Shown piece after piece: positions 21,292 through 32,590 of a stretch of 64,000 bases of DNA (the first letter of the stretch is position 1; each line of letters starts with the position of its first letter). Origin of the DNA: Scalesia atractyloides (lineage: Eukaryota; Streptophyta; Magnoliopsida; Asterales; Asteraceae). Below the pieces are notes generated by a model. That model was not told where the DNA came from. It saw only the letters and a program-made list of their open reading frames with translations, and did not search any database. Location: NCBI GenBank assembly GCA_947069175.1, contig CAMTDV010000013.1:14737001-14801000 (forward strand), given 5' to 3'. A program made the position numbers and the translations under genes.

Positions 21292-22137
21292 GTTCATTAA
21301 ACCGATTTTAATTAATCTTATATTATACACAACTTCATCTTCTTCGTTCAAAACACAGACATCGACCAATTGACTGTTATTTGTTAAATTAACTTAACGA
21401 ATGTTATGAGCCATCGTAAAGAACGGAAAAAGGTTTGAGACTTGATTGTACCAAACTGTTCGCCTTTCTTCAGATGTCCGGCAAGGTCGTCGGCTCCGTT
21501 TTGGTGAGCTTCGGCTAATAGGATTTGCCAACAAATTTGGAGGGATTAGATGTGGAATGGAACTACTGGGTAACGACTATCAGTAAGTTAAAAGAATCAT
21601 ACCGGTTAACAGCAGGTTCTTGAAATTTCAGAATTTCTCCGGCGAAAACAGATAATCCGGCAACGTCGTCTGGAAAGGATTCTGGGTGAGGGATTGATAT
21701 TAGAATTTTGTCTAATAAAGGAATGAAATAGAAAAATCGAAGTAATTACCGTGTAGATGGAAGTCTCGGTTTTCCGGCGACTTGCAGATATTTTCCGGCG
21801 AGTGAATTTTCGTCGAGAAGAGGTGCGATTTGTGAGCGAAAAGGCTTCCAGTGGATTGTGGGTGAATTTATATGGAAGAATTGTGACGTATAGAGTCGGA
21901 TTTCAGTCTTGATTCAAAGTCAGCCGTTCTCCGGCGGTTACGACGGGTGGTCGCGGGTTCAGACGTCGGTTATAACCGTCGTTAGAGTTAATTCTTCGGT
22001 TAAATTGGACGAAAACGTTAATTATCGGCGAAGTCGTCGGGATTTCCGACGACTGCTAATTGGGCGCGATTTGACTGGATTTGACTTCCGAGATTCATCT
22101 TTTTAATTAATTGTTTTGGTATTTTAACAAAGAATCA

Positions 22138-22213
22138 AAGTGGCGGAGTGGTTGATTGTGTGAAAGTTAAGTTTGTGGGGATTTCCGGCTGACCCGGGTT
22201 CGACTCCCGGCAG
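22138..22213 (+). other. Antisense tRNA-like module in U3 (LTR C5)
   Basis: AAGTGGCGGAGTGGTTGATTG (close to a tRNA-Ser/Leu D-arm) and GACCCGGGTTCGACTCCCGG (perfect T-arm), 60 bp apart. Confidence 0.68.
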
Positions 22214-23370
22214 CCGGTTTTCCTTTTTAATTAATTTTCTTTTACTATTTAACAATTATAATTTATATCTTCTAATTTGTTTATTAATTTTGTATTGTTT
22301 AAAATTAAAATATGTCATAAATAAACAACAAAATTTAAAACTGATTGTTCGGTAAATAAACGAATCGGGTTTTGAAAACCCGTTTTTTGACGGATGTTAC
22401 AAAACGGATGTTAAGGTCAGATTAGAATGTTTAAAATATGTTATTTAATATAACATATCAGTAGGTAAATGATTTACCTTGAAAAGATTTGAGTAAAACC
22501 ATTTTATAAGCCACAAGGGCAAAAACCGTCATTCATCGACATAGTTTAAGGACCTGCTTGAAAACTCAGTTTATAACTTGGTTTAAAATCCCAAATAATC
22601 CTCCTTATAATATCACATCAGTAGGAAACTCATTTTCAAGTTCATTATTATTTAAAACCTTGTTTTGTGCAAAAAAGGACATTTTAGTCAAAAGTGGCAT
22701 AATTGCGAAACTTGCTCAAAAACTTGGATTCTGATTATGATCATGTAATATAACCTCAGAGGGCTATGCTACATTATATTACGATCATAATTCAACTTTA
22801 GATCAGTATGTAACTAATCTAAATTGGGTCAGAATCGAAAGTCAAAGCAGAAGTCAAATTTCATGACTTTCTGTTGCGAACCGACCCTAGAACTGAAATT
22901 GACGAGGCGTACATGTTCTTACATGTTCTAATAATTATTACCAACTTGTTTAAGTGTCAAAACAGGTTTCATAACATATATAAGATCAATTTAAGATTTT
23001 TTCTGAAAAATGGCATGTTTGACTTTTTAATATCATAACTTTAACCCGTCAATTGGTCTAGCAAACGTGATCTTCAGGAGGTGCCTTTATAGGGACTAAC
23101 ACCTACCTTATTACGATCACTTAGCCATGTTCATTTCAAACAATGGCTGGACCATAATGGTCTTAACCGAAAGTCAAAGCGTTTGCCGTAAAACGCTTGA
23201 CTTTTGGCTATAAAAGCCTATAAACGAAAATGCACAAAGAAGGAACACTTACCAGTGATTCCTAAGGTGAAAAAGAACTATGTTGGATGCTCCTTTTAGC
23301 TAGGAACTTCCAGAGGAGGGAGAAGAGTATGAATAAGAAATGTGCAAGTTGGAATGAAGCACTTGAACAC

Positions 23371-23380
23371 CTATTTATAG
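23371..23380 (-). promoter_or_regulatory. TATA box of LTR E
   Basis: CTATAAATAG on the minus strand, a near-perfect plant TATA box about 815 bp from the LTR start. Confidence 0.6.
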
Positions 23381-23552
23381 TTGGAGAGCTCAAAGGAGGT
23401 GAAGCCAGGTGTTAAGGGGTGTAAGAGGAAGCTTACAAGTGTCCCAAAACGTGGCATAGCAGTTTGGGAAGCCATGGTTTCGGTTTTAATGGTTTTGGAG
23501 TTTTGTTTGAGAGCCAAGCAAAACTTTCTGCAGCAGATGCTCTCTGGTGGGC

Positions 23553-23581
23553 CGCGAGAGGCACAGGCCCTGCCTCTCGCG
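23553..23581. other. Perfect GC-rich hairpin in LTR E
   Basis: CGCGAGAGGCA, loop CAGGCCC, TGCCTCTCGCG: an 11-bp perfect stem with a 7-base loop, about 170 bp upstream of the TATA box. Confidence 0.85.
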
Positions 23582-23755
23582 CCCCGCGAGCGCCCCAAAG
23601 ACAGTTTCCAAGTTTGACTCTTTTAGCCCCTTAACTTTTAAAACCCATTAAACCTCTCTATAACATCTTTTTGGCACTTTTAGCCCTCCGTAGCCAATAC
23701 TTGGCATACCCGGGATTATGCCCGGATATTATCAAGCTCTCGGTTCGTTAAAAGG

Positions 23756-24100
23756 TCACCCAGAGGTATAAATTAACATGTTGACACTTTTAGTCCCTCA
23801 AATTTCCAACTTTCTCATATTTACAAAATTGAACCCTCTCGTCCAACATTTGGCATGTATGAGAGTTAGGACTTCACAAAGGATCACTCAGAGGCTTATT
23901 ATAAGCATGTTGATTCCGATGTCACTCAGAGGCTGGGCATGTTGACGTATCAGTCACTCAGAGGCCAAATTTCAAGCATGTTGACATATCAGTCACTCAG
24001 AGGCTAATGTTTTAAGCATGTTGATATATCAGTCACTCAGAGGCTAATAATTTAAGCATGTTGACATCGGACCGTCACTCAGAGGCTCAGATGAGCATGT
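23756..24100. repeat. Array of about 45-bp repeats in LTR E
   Basis: GTCACTCAGAGGC followed by a variable spacer and GCATGTTGA occurs about six or seven times, at spacings of 40-50 bp. On the transcribed (minus) strand it lies in U3, upstream of the TATA box, the usual place for enhancer repeats. Confidence 0.85.
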
Positions 24101-24194
24101 TGACGCCTTTAGTCCTTATTGGTCTTTAACAGACTATATTTAAAATACAACACGTGTCACTATACTATTGGACACGATTTTACAGGGTGTTACA

Positions 24195-25440
24195 TTTACT
24201 AAAGTTTCTTGTGTGGGTGCGTGGTGTAGTTCGAGAAGGAGATTTCGAATCCAACACACTTCCGCGACGACATTTGCGACAACCCGATACTCCGCTTCTG
24301 CACTTAAGCGTGACAAGGTTGGTTGTCGTTTAGAGGACCAAGATAAAAGATTGTCTCCCATGTATACACAATAACCCGAGGTTGACCTTCTTGTGTCGGG
24401 GCAACACCCCAATCGGCATCCGTGTAGGCGACTAGGGTGGTTGCGGAGGAACGGTGAAGATGTAATCCGTAATGCAAAGTTCCTTTTATGTAGCGTAGGA
24501 TTCTTTTGAGGGAATTCATATGTGTTGTCATGGGGGCATGCATATGAAGACATATTTTTTGCACGACACAGGAGCTGTCCGGGCGGGTGAAGGTTAAGTA
24601 TTGAAGGGCGCCCGCGAGACTCCTATATTCTGTGATATTTTCCAAAGGGGTTCCTGAAGATTGACTTAGTTTTTGTAGAGTGTCAACCGGAGTGGCCGCA
24701 GGATGGCAATTAGAGAGCCTTGCTTTTTCAAGAATTTCCTTGGCATATTTTTCTTGTGAGAGAATAACGAATGTGATTGTCCAGTAACCGAGATGCCAAG
24801 AAAATAAGTAAGTGGGCCAAGGTATATCATAGCAAATTCATTTGAAAGAGAGCCATGAAGTGGGTCCTTTAGAGTATCTGATGATGTTATTAGAAGAATG
24901 TCGTCCACATGTAATAAGATAAATGCCATGTGGGAGCATTCTTTGCAGATGAATAAAGAGTGATCGCATTGACTATGTCGAAACCCCATTGTAGGGACAT
25001 AATCAGCGAAGCGTTGATACCACGCTCGAGGTGCTTGTTTAAGACCGTATAAATACTTTTTCAAATGGCATACATAATCGGGGTGCTATGTGTCACGAAA
25101 TCCCATGGGTTGGTGCATAAAAACAGTCTATAGTGGCCATGAAGAAATGCATTTTTAACATCCAATTGGTGTATTGGCTAAGAATTATTTAAAGCAATGG
25201 AAAGAACCGTTTGGATTGTAGCCGGTTTGACCACCGGGCTAAATGTTTCCCTACAATCCACCCTAATTTGTTGAGAACGTCCATCACACATGAGGCCGGC
25301 TTTATACCTTTCAAGCGTTCCATCCACTTTCTTTTTATGTCGAAAAATCCACATGCTTCGAACTATGTTCATATCAGGCCGTTTGGGTACTAATTCCCAC
25401 ATCCCGTTTTTAATAAGTGCTTGAAATTCGTCAAGCATGG
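24195..25440 (-). pseudogene. RT and RNase H of copia element F
   Basis: The RT begins with KNGMWELVPKRPDMNIVRSMW, KKKVDGTLERYKAGLM and ETFSPVVKPATIQTVLSIAL. It continues with YGLKQAPRAWYQRFADYV, the polymerase box LLHVDDILLITSS and FLGISV. RNase H shows YTDADWG, STSGYCVYMGDNLLSWSSKR and LSAEAEYR. Frames change at about 25070-25170, 24650 and again near 24400, so the protein is dead. In the RT the usual RLVAKG region reads AGLMCDG, another sign of decay. The last residues before the break are APTQETLVN. Confidence 0.88.
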
Positions 25441-27034
25441 CATTTTTCCAGTCCGGATTGGAAAGGGCTTCGGATGGTGATTTGGGAAGGAGAGGTAAAG
25501 GTGTTGAGATTGAGGTGTTGCTTTGGTTTTACTATGCCTGACATAGAGCGTGTGTGAATTTTTCTTTGGTTTTGTGGAGGATTTGGGATTGGGTTGGTTG
25601 CGTTACTAGGCTGGGTTTGGTTTGGTGGGCTGGATTGGCTTGGTGAGGGGTTGTGGAGGTAGGAAGTTGGCGGGCTGTTTGAGTGGGCCGCTTGTGGGCT
25701 TTGGTTAGAGGGTTCGAATGGGCTAGTGTGGGATAAGGATGTGCCGGTGGGGGATAAGGGTGGGTGTTCGGGTGAGGAAAGAAAAGGAGGAGAATGGGAG
25801 TGGGTCGTGGACTGTGGAGGGGTCACGGGATGGTTATTTTGGGCTTAGGTGGTGTTGGTTTGTGTTGGGAATGGAGATGGTAGTTTGTGACCAAAAAGGG
25901 GATGCGGGCCTGTGGTTAAGAAGTCATAAGAATTCTTTGGTGGTGAAGGTGTGGAGAATGGGAAATGATGTTCATCAAATATGACTTCACAAGAAATAGT
26001 AATTTGATTGGTTTTGAGATTATAGCACTTATAACTTCGGTGATTAGATGGATAGCCAAGGAAAACACACGGGGTGGACCTATCCGCTAGTTTGTGAATG
26101 ATTGGTGAAGGGATAAGAGGATAGCAAGGCACCCGAAGGTGCGTAGGTGATCGTAAGTGGGATGGCGTTGGTAGAGAGAAAAAGTGGGAGTAGTATGTTT
26201 AAGACTTTGCTAAGTAAAATGTTTAACAAATATGTGGCATGCTCGAGAGCATGATGCCAAAAGGTGTGAGGAACAGATGATTGTGAAAGCACGGTTCGCA
26301 TAATATTGTTAATTGACCATATTTTTCGTTCGGGATTACCATTTTGTGAGGACGTGTAAGGGCATGAAAAACGGAATGTCATACCATTGGCGGCACAAAA
26401 GTTATAGAAGGAGGTGTTGTTATATTCTCGGCCATTGTCGCATTGAAAACTTTTGATAGTTGTGTGAAATTGAGTAAAGACGTATTTGTGAAATTCTAAA
26501 AATTTAGAAAAAAAACTTGAGATTTTGAGGCCAACGTGTAAGTCCATAGAAAATTAGTTCTATCATCTAGAAACAATATATAATAACGACACCCGGTAGA
26601 AGAGAGAACCGGGGAGGTACACAAGTCACTATGCGCGATATCAAAAGGTAAATAAGTGCATGAAGTAGAATTATGAAATGGAACTTTATATGTTTACCAA
26701 AAACACAAGGTTCACAAATACAAGAATGTCTAGCATTATTAGTAAAAGAAACAAGTAAGGTTTTAAAGTACGTAAAATATTAATAGATGGGTGTCCAAGG
26801 TGGCGATGACAAATATCTTGTGACACGGCAAGAAATGTTGAAACTTGAGCATTAGAGAGTTGGGCTTATGGTCTTGAGGGAAATGTAAGCTAATAAAGGT
26901 CACCCGTGGTATCACATCGAAGGAGTGGCATCCGTGTGTAAACTTCCTTCACATCAAAACCAAAAGGATCAAATTCTATTGAAATATTTTTGTTGGTGGT
27001 GAGACGACAGATCGAGATTAGATTTTTAACAAGT
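25431..27034 (-). pseudogene. Integrase and Pro/Ser-rich linker of copia element F
   Basis: The integrase core shows FQCDNGREYNN with one catalytic Asp and SSQNGNPERKIWSINNIMRT with the catalytic Glu, followed by FWHHALEHATYLLN. A second stretch (26132-25845) has STPCVFLGYPSNHRSYKCYN and the phrase ITISCEVIFDEHHFPF, typical of copia integrase C-termini. The 131-residue Ser/Pro/His-rich stretch 25826-25431 is the usual low-complexity linker before RT. A GAG-pre-integrase HRHLGHPSI-like phrase is readable near 26770-26800. The frame is interrupted repeatedly. Confidence 0.83.
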
Positions 27035-28328
27035 TTAGGTGTGTAAAGAATGTTTTAAGTTTGAAGTTTGGAAAGGATGTTGTAAGGTGTGATTTCCAAT
27101 AGCATGGACCGGAATATTATTACTATCACCTACGGTAATGTTTCGAGTATAAACTTTATTAAAATAAGACGTGAGATTAGAAGGGTTGTTTGTCATAATA
27201 CCTGTAGCATCAGTATTCATGTACCAAGTGTGATCTAGAGGATGTAAGGAGAGAGTGTTGAAGGTTGGTCCAACTCCGTTGGCGTATAGCTGGCTTCGGA
27301 AGTAGCGTAAGCTTGTTGTTGCTGTGGACAGGGACCTAGAATACCCGGTTGTGCATTCTGGTTGGGGGTGCGGTTCTCGAGAGCCGTGGGATACGGGCAA
27401 GGAGGAGCGGCCCAATAATGTGGGTAGGTGTTGTTTGTCCAAGGTGAGGGTTGACAGCTTTGGTAAGGTGCGGTAGGAGAAGGCCATGGGTAAGTGGGTT
27501 GGGTCTGCCATAGTGCGGTTTGAGATGGGGACCAATGTGGTTGTTGGGATCTGCCGTCTAGACCTCGGCCTCGGCCATGGTTATTGTTGGAGGGTTGTGG
27601 GATAAGGGATTGATTGTTATTGTTGAAAGTGTGGTTGGTAGGATGGGTGGTGTGAAGAGTCGTTTCACTCGAAACTCGGTTAGCCTTAGTGGTTTCTTCG
27701 AGTATGAGTTGAGAACGGGCCTTATAAAGGGAAATGAATGGCTTGGTGTTTTGTAGGATGGAACCGATACCCCCGTCAGCTTCATTCAAACCTGTGAGCA
27801 ATTGAATAACAAGACCTGTGAGCAATTGAATAACAAGAGTTCGTTCATTTACCGGTGACCCGACATTCGCGAGTTGATCGAAGAGGACTTTGACTTCTTG
27901 ACAATAGGCAGCCATAGAGGGAAAGGAGTCGAACTTCACATTAGCAAACTTCTTTTGAAGGAGTCGAGACTTTTCAAAGCAGACCATGCGTAGCAAGCCG
28001 TGGAGAATGATCGTACATAAGAGATCATTCGAGATGGTTCCATAGATCCACTAGAGGACTATGGCGTCGAGACGAGCCCAGACGGCATCAGTTGTGGAGT
28101 CAGCCTTGTCTTTCTCGGCTTCCTTGTCTTTCTCGGTGTCCTTTGAGGTAGCGGCTGCGGGTGGTTCCTGGATTCTCGGAGAGAGGTGTTCGAGAATTGA
28201 TATACGCGGCAGTGGATTTTGAATAGTTCAGCCCATGATGAGTATTGGCTTGTTTCGATTTCGAGTGTTATATGAATAAAGTTTTTGATGTTGTTTCTTG
28301 TAAGTGCCGGATGAATTTTAGGATCCAT
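27035..28328 (-). pseudogene. Gag and protease of copia element F
   Basis: Starts at ATG 28328 with MDPKIHPALT and the phrase SQYSSWAELFKIHCRVYQ, the usual copia gag start. Gag continues at 27996-27235 with LQKKFANVKFDSF, YCQEVKVLFDQLANVGSPV, LLTGLNEADGG and a basic GRGRG tract in place of a clear zinc knuckle. An in-frame 24-bp tandem duplication repeats VIQLLTGL. In the protease the catalytic motif reads MNTDAT where the family has D-T/S-G-A, so the Asp and Gly are changed. Several frameshifts are present. Confidence 0.85.
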
Positions 28329-28427
28329 GGGAGGTGATGAAGGTATAGTGTCGGCTGTGATGAAAAGAAAGAAAAAGATTGACAGGAAAGAAGAAGAGAA
28401 AGGTGGTTAGGATCAAAGAGAATTAAT

Positions 28428-28438
28428 CTCTGATACCA
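28428..28438 (-). promoter_or_regulatory. Primer binding site of copia element F (tRNA-iMet)
   Basis: TGGTATCAGAG on the minus strand, directly adjacent to the LTR end with no spacer. Confidence 0.9.
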
Positions 28439-28548
28439 TGTAGAATGGTAATAATCTTGCTTGCCTTTCATTGAGACATAATCTTACAATATATAGCATA
28501 TACAGATTGCTAGAATTATGCTCTATCACTACAATTAACCTATTCACA
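28439..28548 (-). repeat. 5' LTR of copia element F (about 110 bp)
   Basis: On the plus strand it runs from TGTAGAATGG to CCTATTCACA. These form an imperfect terminal inverted repeat (8 of 10). The outer border is inferred from that pairing because the partner LTR is lost. LTRs this short are known in a few copia lineages. Confidence 0.6.
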
Positions 28549-30295
28549 ATAATAATAAAATACATTTCTTATATACACTAATAATAATGATAATATTCGT
28601 ATTTAAAGTTAGTCAAAATTATATATTGAGACTTGCCATAGCTCTTAAATGTTTAATTTTCCCTTATTTTCACCATGGAGTTCGAGAAAGAGCCTGAATC
28701 TAATAGGAGAAGAACAATACAACATAAAAAGCTTAGTTTTGTTATCCAAAATGGGATAGTGACACAGCTTGTTGACCGTTTACCATCTATCTCAATGTAA
28801 ATTCATAAAAACATAAATTAGAACTATCAACAGGGGCATACCTATTACCAAAGGAGGTAAACGCCCTTGCTGAAAAAAATAATGTTATTTTAGACAAACA
28901 TCTCGATTGCACCCTTTAAACTTTGGTTAAACTCATCGACTCCCCTTATTAAAAAAATTATGAGTCCACCACTAATTATCAAAACTTTGATATGTTGTTT
29001 CAAAATTTTACATCTGCTCCTTTATCTCAACACACAATTATATATTATATTGGAGGTGCATTTGTACATAACTTATTTCTGTGTATGAAGTCATGAAAAT
29101 GTAACATCTGTGTTTTATATGAAGATAGTGAGATCAATCGGTAATCGGTAGTTTACCGTTTTAATTTCACCAAGTCGGATCTAAAATTGCTAATCGATCA
29201 AGGACAAGACAGAAAAAGTCGGTCAAAATCTTTCAAGTATTTGAGAAATCATACTTATCAGTCCAGTCCGATTAATAAGTTTATAAAATTATATATAAAG
29301 TTTTGAAAAATTGTGTGTGTGTAAGTTTGAACAATTACATATCAAATTCTAATCTGATTAATCATGTTAATCCTGATTAATATCTAGCCAGTACCTTAAC
29401 ATCCAGCTAATATGTAGCGGTTTTTACAATCATGGGTTAATGGCATAGATGTAGATATATAATTATTTATCGGGCTATATAATCATGTACCAAGTTTATG
29501 TAGCATATGTTTTGTAATTGCATATTATAATGCAAGCATGCACCTTATATTTTTTCAAAGTCACGCACAATTGTTTCGAACCGTATTGAAAAATGACACA
29601 ATCACAATACTATACTTAAAATAGTAAAATTCTATATCTTATTGTACAACTAAAAATAATAATAAAACATATAAAAGGTTTCTTATTGATAGAATTGTGT
29701 TCTCTAGAAAAGTGATGGTTATTCCCAGCACTTCTAGCTCATTTTACATAACTATTAAATACGGTTTTATCATCACCTTATCTTAACAATTAAATTAGTG
29801 TACGTAACAAATGTTACAAGGTCCTTTCAAAGGCCATGTGTACTCATAACTTCTTATCCTTATGAGAAGTCATAGTATAAATATGTAAAAAAAAAAGCGA
29901 GTTATAGAGTTATATAACTTGAGTGTTTACTGATCGGCTATTTAGATGTGGGGTTATAAATGTGTGTGTGAGAGAGACAAATGTATTCTAGCCGTTATGT
30001 TCATCGCGAGCAAGAACAATTTGAAGTCATAGCGCCCCGGGGGTGGTGTGCCCGGGCGTTATGGTGGGTTATAACGCTAGAAAACGATCGAACACGAAAA
30101 GAACAGAAAAATAAGTATTTGTATCCAATCCTTTCTCGTATTATGGGAACATTATATTATAGGGTACAACACTACAATGTAATTCATAATAACGAAGATT
30201 ACACCAACACTGGAAACTATATGATATTAACACTGATTAATTACGGATTATAGACAGTTAAGACACTGATTAAACTCAAGCAAGTGGAGGTGGTG
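28549..30295. other. AT-rich stretch between copia elements, no gene seen
   Basis: About 1.75 kb without a supported ORF or repeat pair. It holds one GC-rich patch at about 30030-30075 (GCGCCCCGGGGGTGGTGTGC then CCCGGGCG), possibly the remnant of a small DNA element. Confidence 0.5.
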
Positions 30296-30300
30296 TTAGA
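30296..30300. repeat. Target site duplication TTAGA, left copy (element G)
   Basis: TTAGA lies directly before TGTTAACAATC and recurs at 35375-35379. Confidence 0.93.
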
Positions 30301-30563
30301 TGTTAACAATCAGAGTTTCAGAGTGGATTACCGAAAACTATTCTTTCATAATTGTATATTTCTTAAGGTACAAATGCAGGGCTACTTATATGGTTTACAA
30401 AGAAACGTAAAAAGGAAATAGTGCATAAGATCCGGCTGTTGATTAGCTAAGGTCCGGCTGTTGATTAGCTGGGATTAGGCGGTTGATTTGCTGTCAATTT
30501 GCAGCTGTCAACACCTTATTTTCGTTAAGGATTTCCTCCGAGGTTTGACTTCCCTTTCTGACA
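30301..30563 (-). repeat. 3' LTR of element G (263 bp)
   Basis: TGTTAACAATC to CTTTCTGACA on the plus strand. It holds a short tandem repeat TCCGGCTGTTGATTAGCT (two copies plus a degenerate third). Confidence 0.95.
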
Positions 30564-30576
30564 CTCCCCCTCAAGT
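30564..30576 (-). promoter_or_regulatory. Polypurine tract of element G
   Basis: ACTTGAGGGGGAG on the minus strand, directly before the 3' LTR, where second-strand synthesis is primed. Confidence 0.85.
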
Positions 30577-31740
30577 TGAGTAGTGGGGTTTCCAATACAC
30601 AACTTGTCTAAGCATTCGCCTAAGACTCTCCCATTGACAGCCTTTGTTAGCATGTCTGCTAATTGATCTTTTGATCGAACAAACGGTAGTTCAATCGTAC
30701 CATCTTCCAATTTTTCTTTGATGAAGTTCCTATCAACTTCTACGTGTTTAGTTCGATCATGTTGTACTGGATTTTCTGAAATCTGAATTGCAGCTTTATT
30801 ATCACACATAATCTTACTAGTTTCTCTTGAAGGAAAGCCAATCTCAGCTAAGAGTCTTCGCATCCACATGGCTTCTGTTAAACCTCGAGCTATACCTCTA
30901 AATTCAGCCTCTGCGCTTGAAAGAGCAACCACCTTTTGTTTTTTACTTCTCCAAGTGACAAGATTCCCACCAACTAAAGTGAAGTAGCCTGCTGTTGACC
31001 TCCGACTTCCCTTATCTCCTGCCCAGTCTGCATCAGTATAGATTTGAACATTTAGGTGTCCATGTGATTGAAACAGGACTCCATGACCCACTGTTCCTTT
31101 GAGATATCTAATAATTCTCCAAACTGCTTCCATATGGGACTCTTGAGGTTGGTGCATGAACTGACTTACCACCCCTACAGCATATGCAATGTCTGGGCGA
31201 GTATGTGAGAGATATATTAGTTTTCCCACCAGCCGTTGATATCTTTCTTTATTTGCTAACTTTGCTCCTTCCTCCATATAGAGCTTTTGGTTTACACTCA
31301 TAGGAGTGTCTGCTGGTTTGCAATCTATCATTCCAATCTCTGCCAACAAGTCTAAGACATACTTCTTCTGACTAATGAAAATTCCTTGTTTTGACCTTAG
31401 TACTTCAATTCCGAAGAAATACTTAAGCCTGCCCAAATCTTTCATTTCAAATTCGGCAAACAAGTTTTCTTTTAGTTTTCCCATTTCTTCTTTATCGTTC
31501 CCTGTAATGATCATATCATCTACATAGATAATTAGGCAGGTTACGAATTTTCCTCTTTTTTTGAGAAACAAAGTATGATCGGCATTACTCTGTTTATATC
31601 CAAACTTTTTCATAGCTACGGTAAATCTGCCAAACCAAGCCCGGGGAGATTGCTTCAAACCATAAAGAGACTTCTTCAGACGGCAAACTTCTCCGGATTT
31701 GAAATCTTTTGTGAATCCTGGAGGAGCATCCATAAATACC
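30564..31740 (-). pseudogene. RT and RNase H of element G
   Basis: An open stretch of about 400 residues from 31733 downward. RT motifs are MDAPPGF, LKKSLYGLKQSPRAWFGRF, the polymerase box CLIIYVDDMIITG, LKYFFGIEV and LIYLSHTRPDIAYAV. RNase H shows YTDADWAGDKGSRRSTAGYF, LVTWRSKKQKVVALSSAEAE and CDNKAAIQISENPVQHDRTK. All catalytic acidic residues are present. A frameshift at about 31754, one G short in a G run, separates it from the start of RT. Confidence 0.93.
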
Positions 31741-31747
31741 TCTTCAT

Positions 31748-32590
31748 CTAGATCCCGTGTAGAAATGCATTTTTTACATCAAACTGTTGAAGTGGCCACC
31801 CTTCATTTGCAGCTATCGAAAAAAGAACCCTAATTGTGTTCATTTTTGCAACTGGGGAGAACGTTTCAGCGTAATCAATCCCATGTGTCTGGGTATACCC
31901 TTTTGCTACCAGTTGGGCTTTATATCTTTCAATTGTACCGTCTGGTTTATACTTAACCGTATAGACCCAACGACACCCCACGGATTTCTTTCCCAACGGG
32001 AGAGTACACTTTTCCCAAGTATTATTTTTGATTAAGGCTTCCATTTCTGTTTTCATTACTTCCTTCCAATGTTTAGACTTTAAAGCTTGATCCACGTTTG
32101 TAGGAGTTTCTTCAGAGTAAACAGATGAGATAAATGCTTTGGCTTCCTTAGTGAGATTTCCATTAGCTACATTAGCTATAGGATAACTAGACCTTCTTGG
32201 CTCTTTTCCAGGAGAATACCGTTTTGGAGGAACCCCTCTGTTTGTTCTAGGGGGTAACACATATCTTGATGGTGATTCTTCTTGTATGGATTCATCTGCC
32301 TGTAAAGTTTCAGCTTGTTCTGTGGCAGTTTCATGGTTAGAAGTATTGGTATCTTCGGAGTCATTAGAAACTCCAAAAGTATCACCAGACTGAATAGGGT
32401 GAGTATTACTTACCTCGGACACCAGGTTAGGAGGAACATTAGGGCCTTCAGTGGCACTGAAATTGAACTCTGGTGACTCTGTAGTTGGTACATAGGGAAC
32501 ATATTTCAACCAACTTAGTGTGTCTAAACATTCCTTCTCTCCCCTGACCACTGAGTTGGGAATAGTAATACTCGGTTTCAAGAAAGTCAC
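31748..32590 (-). pseudogene. RT N-terminus and Glu/Ser-rich linker of element G
   Basis: The 280-residue stretch carries an acidic, Ser/Thr/Pro-rich linker (about residues 40-120), then the RT start: ALKSKHWKEVMKTEMEALIK, CRWVYTVKYKPDGTIERYKA, ETFSPVAKMNTIRVLFSIAA and LQQFDVKNAFLHG. It ends by frameshift at about 31754, directly before the catalytic RT stretch. Confidence 0.9.

Larger units (their letters stand above)
14501..22401 (-). mobile_element. Collapsed Ty3/gypsy element C
   Basis: A minus-strand element reduced by deletions. From left to right it holds a 478-bp piece of 3' LTR (14501-14978), an opposite-strand LTR (D2), the protease and gag (17404-18966), a leader, the primer site and a complete 5' LTR (19776-22401). 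RT, RNase H, integrase and most of the 3' LTR are gone. The 3' LTR piece is about 99% identical to 21138-21610, as expected for two LTRs of one element. This reading is an inference. A local duplication would give a similar picture. Confidence 0.7.
19776..22401 (-). repeat. 5' LTR of element C (2626 bp)
   Basis: TGTCACACCCC to GGATGTTACA on the plus strand. It contains three sense tRNA-like modules and one antisense, the conserved hairpin at 20269-20297, a TATA-like ATATAAA at 21867-21873 (minus), and repeats of CACGCTCATAGGTAATGGGG at 20220-20370. Confidence 0.9.
22402..24194 (-). mobile_element. Partial LTR of an unrelated gypsy-type element E
   Basis: The minus strand begins TGTAACACCCTGTAAAATCG at 24194, a typical plant LTR start, directly abutting the broken RNase H of copia element F. 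It has a TATA box, a strong GC-rich hairpin and an array of 45-bp repeats. Its other end lies beyond the insertion of element C. There is no homology with the A/C/D/H LTRs and no tRNA-like modules. Open frames inside it (for example 23371-23617) show no domain. Confidence 0.7.
24195..28548 (-). mobile_element. Ty1/copia element F, 3' end cut by LTR E
   Basis: Minus strand: a short 5' LTR (28439-28548), primer site, gag, protease, integrase, RT and RNase H, the copia order. The RNase H and everything beyond are cut at 24194 by LTR E, so the 3' LTR is missing. Many frameshifts break the polyprotein. Confidence 0.88.

Noticed and set aside
23371..23617. Overlapping ORFs on both strands in LTR E
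   Set aside because: They result from the GC-rich hairpin region being free of stops. No protein similarity and no conserved start.
23756..24100. CRISPR-like array
   Set aside because: Conserved cores with variable spacers of similar size, but imperfect cores, a eukaryotic context and location inside an LTR make it a U3 repeat.
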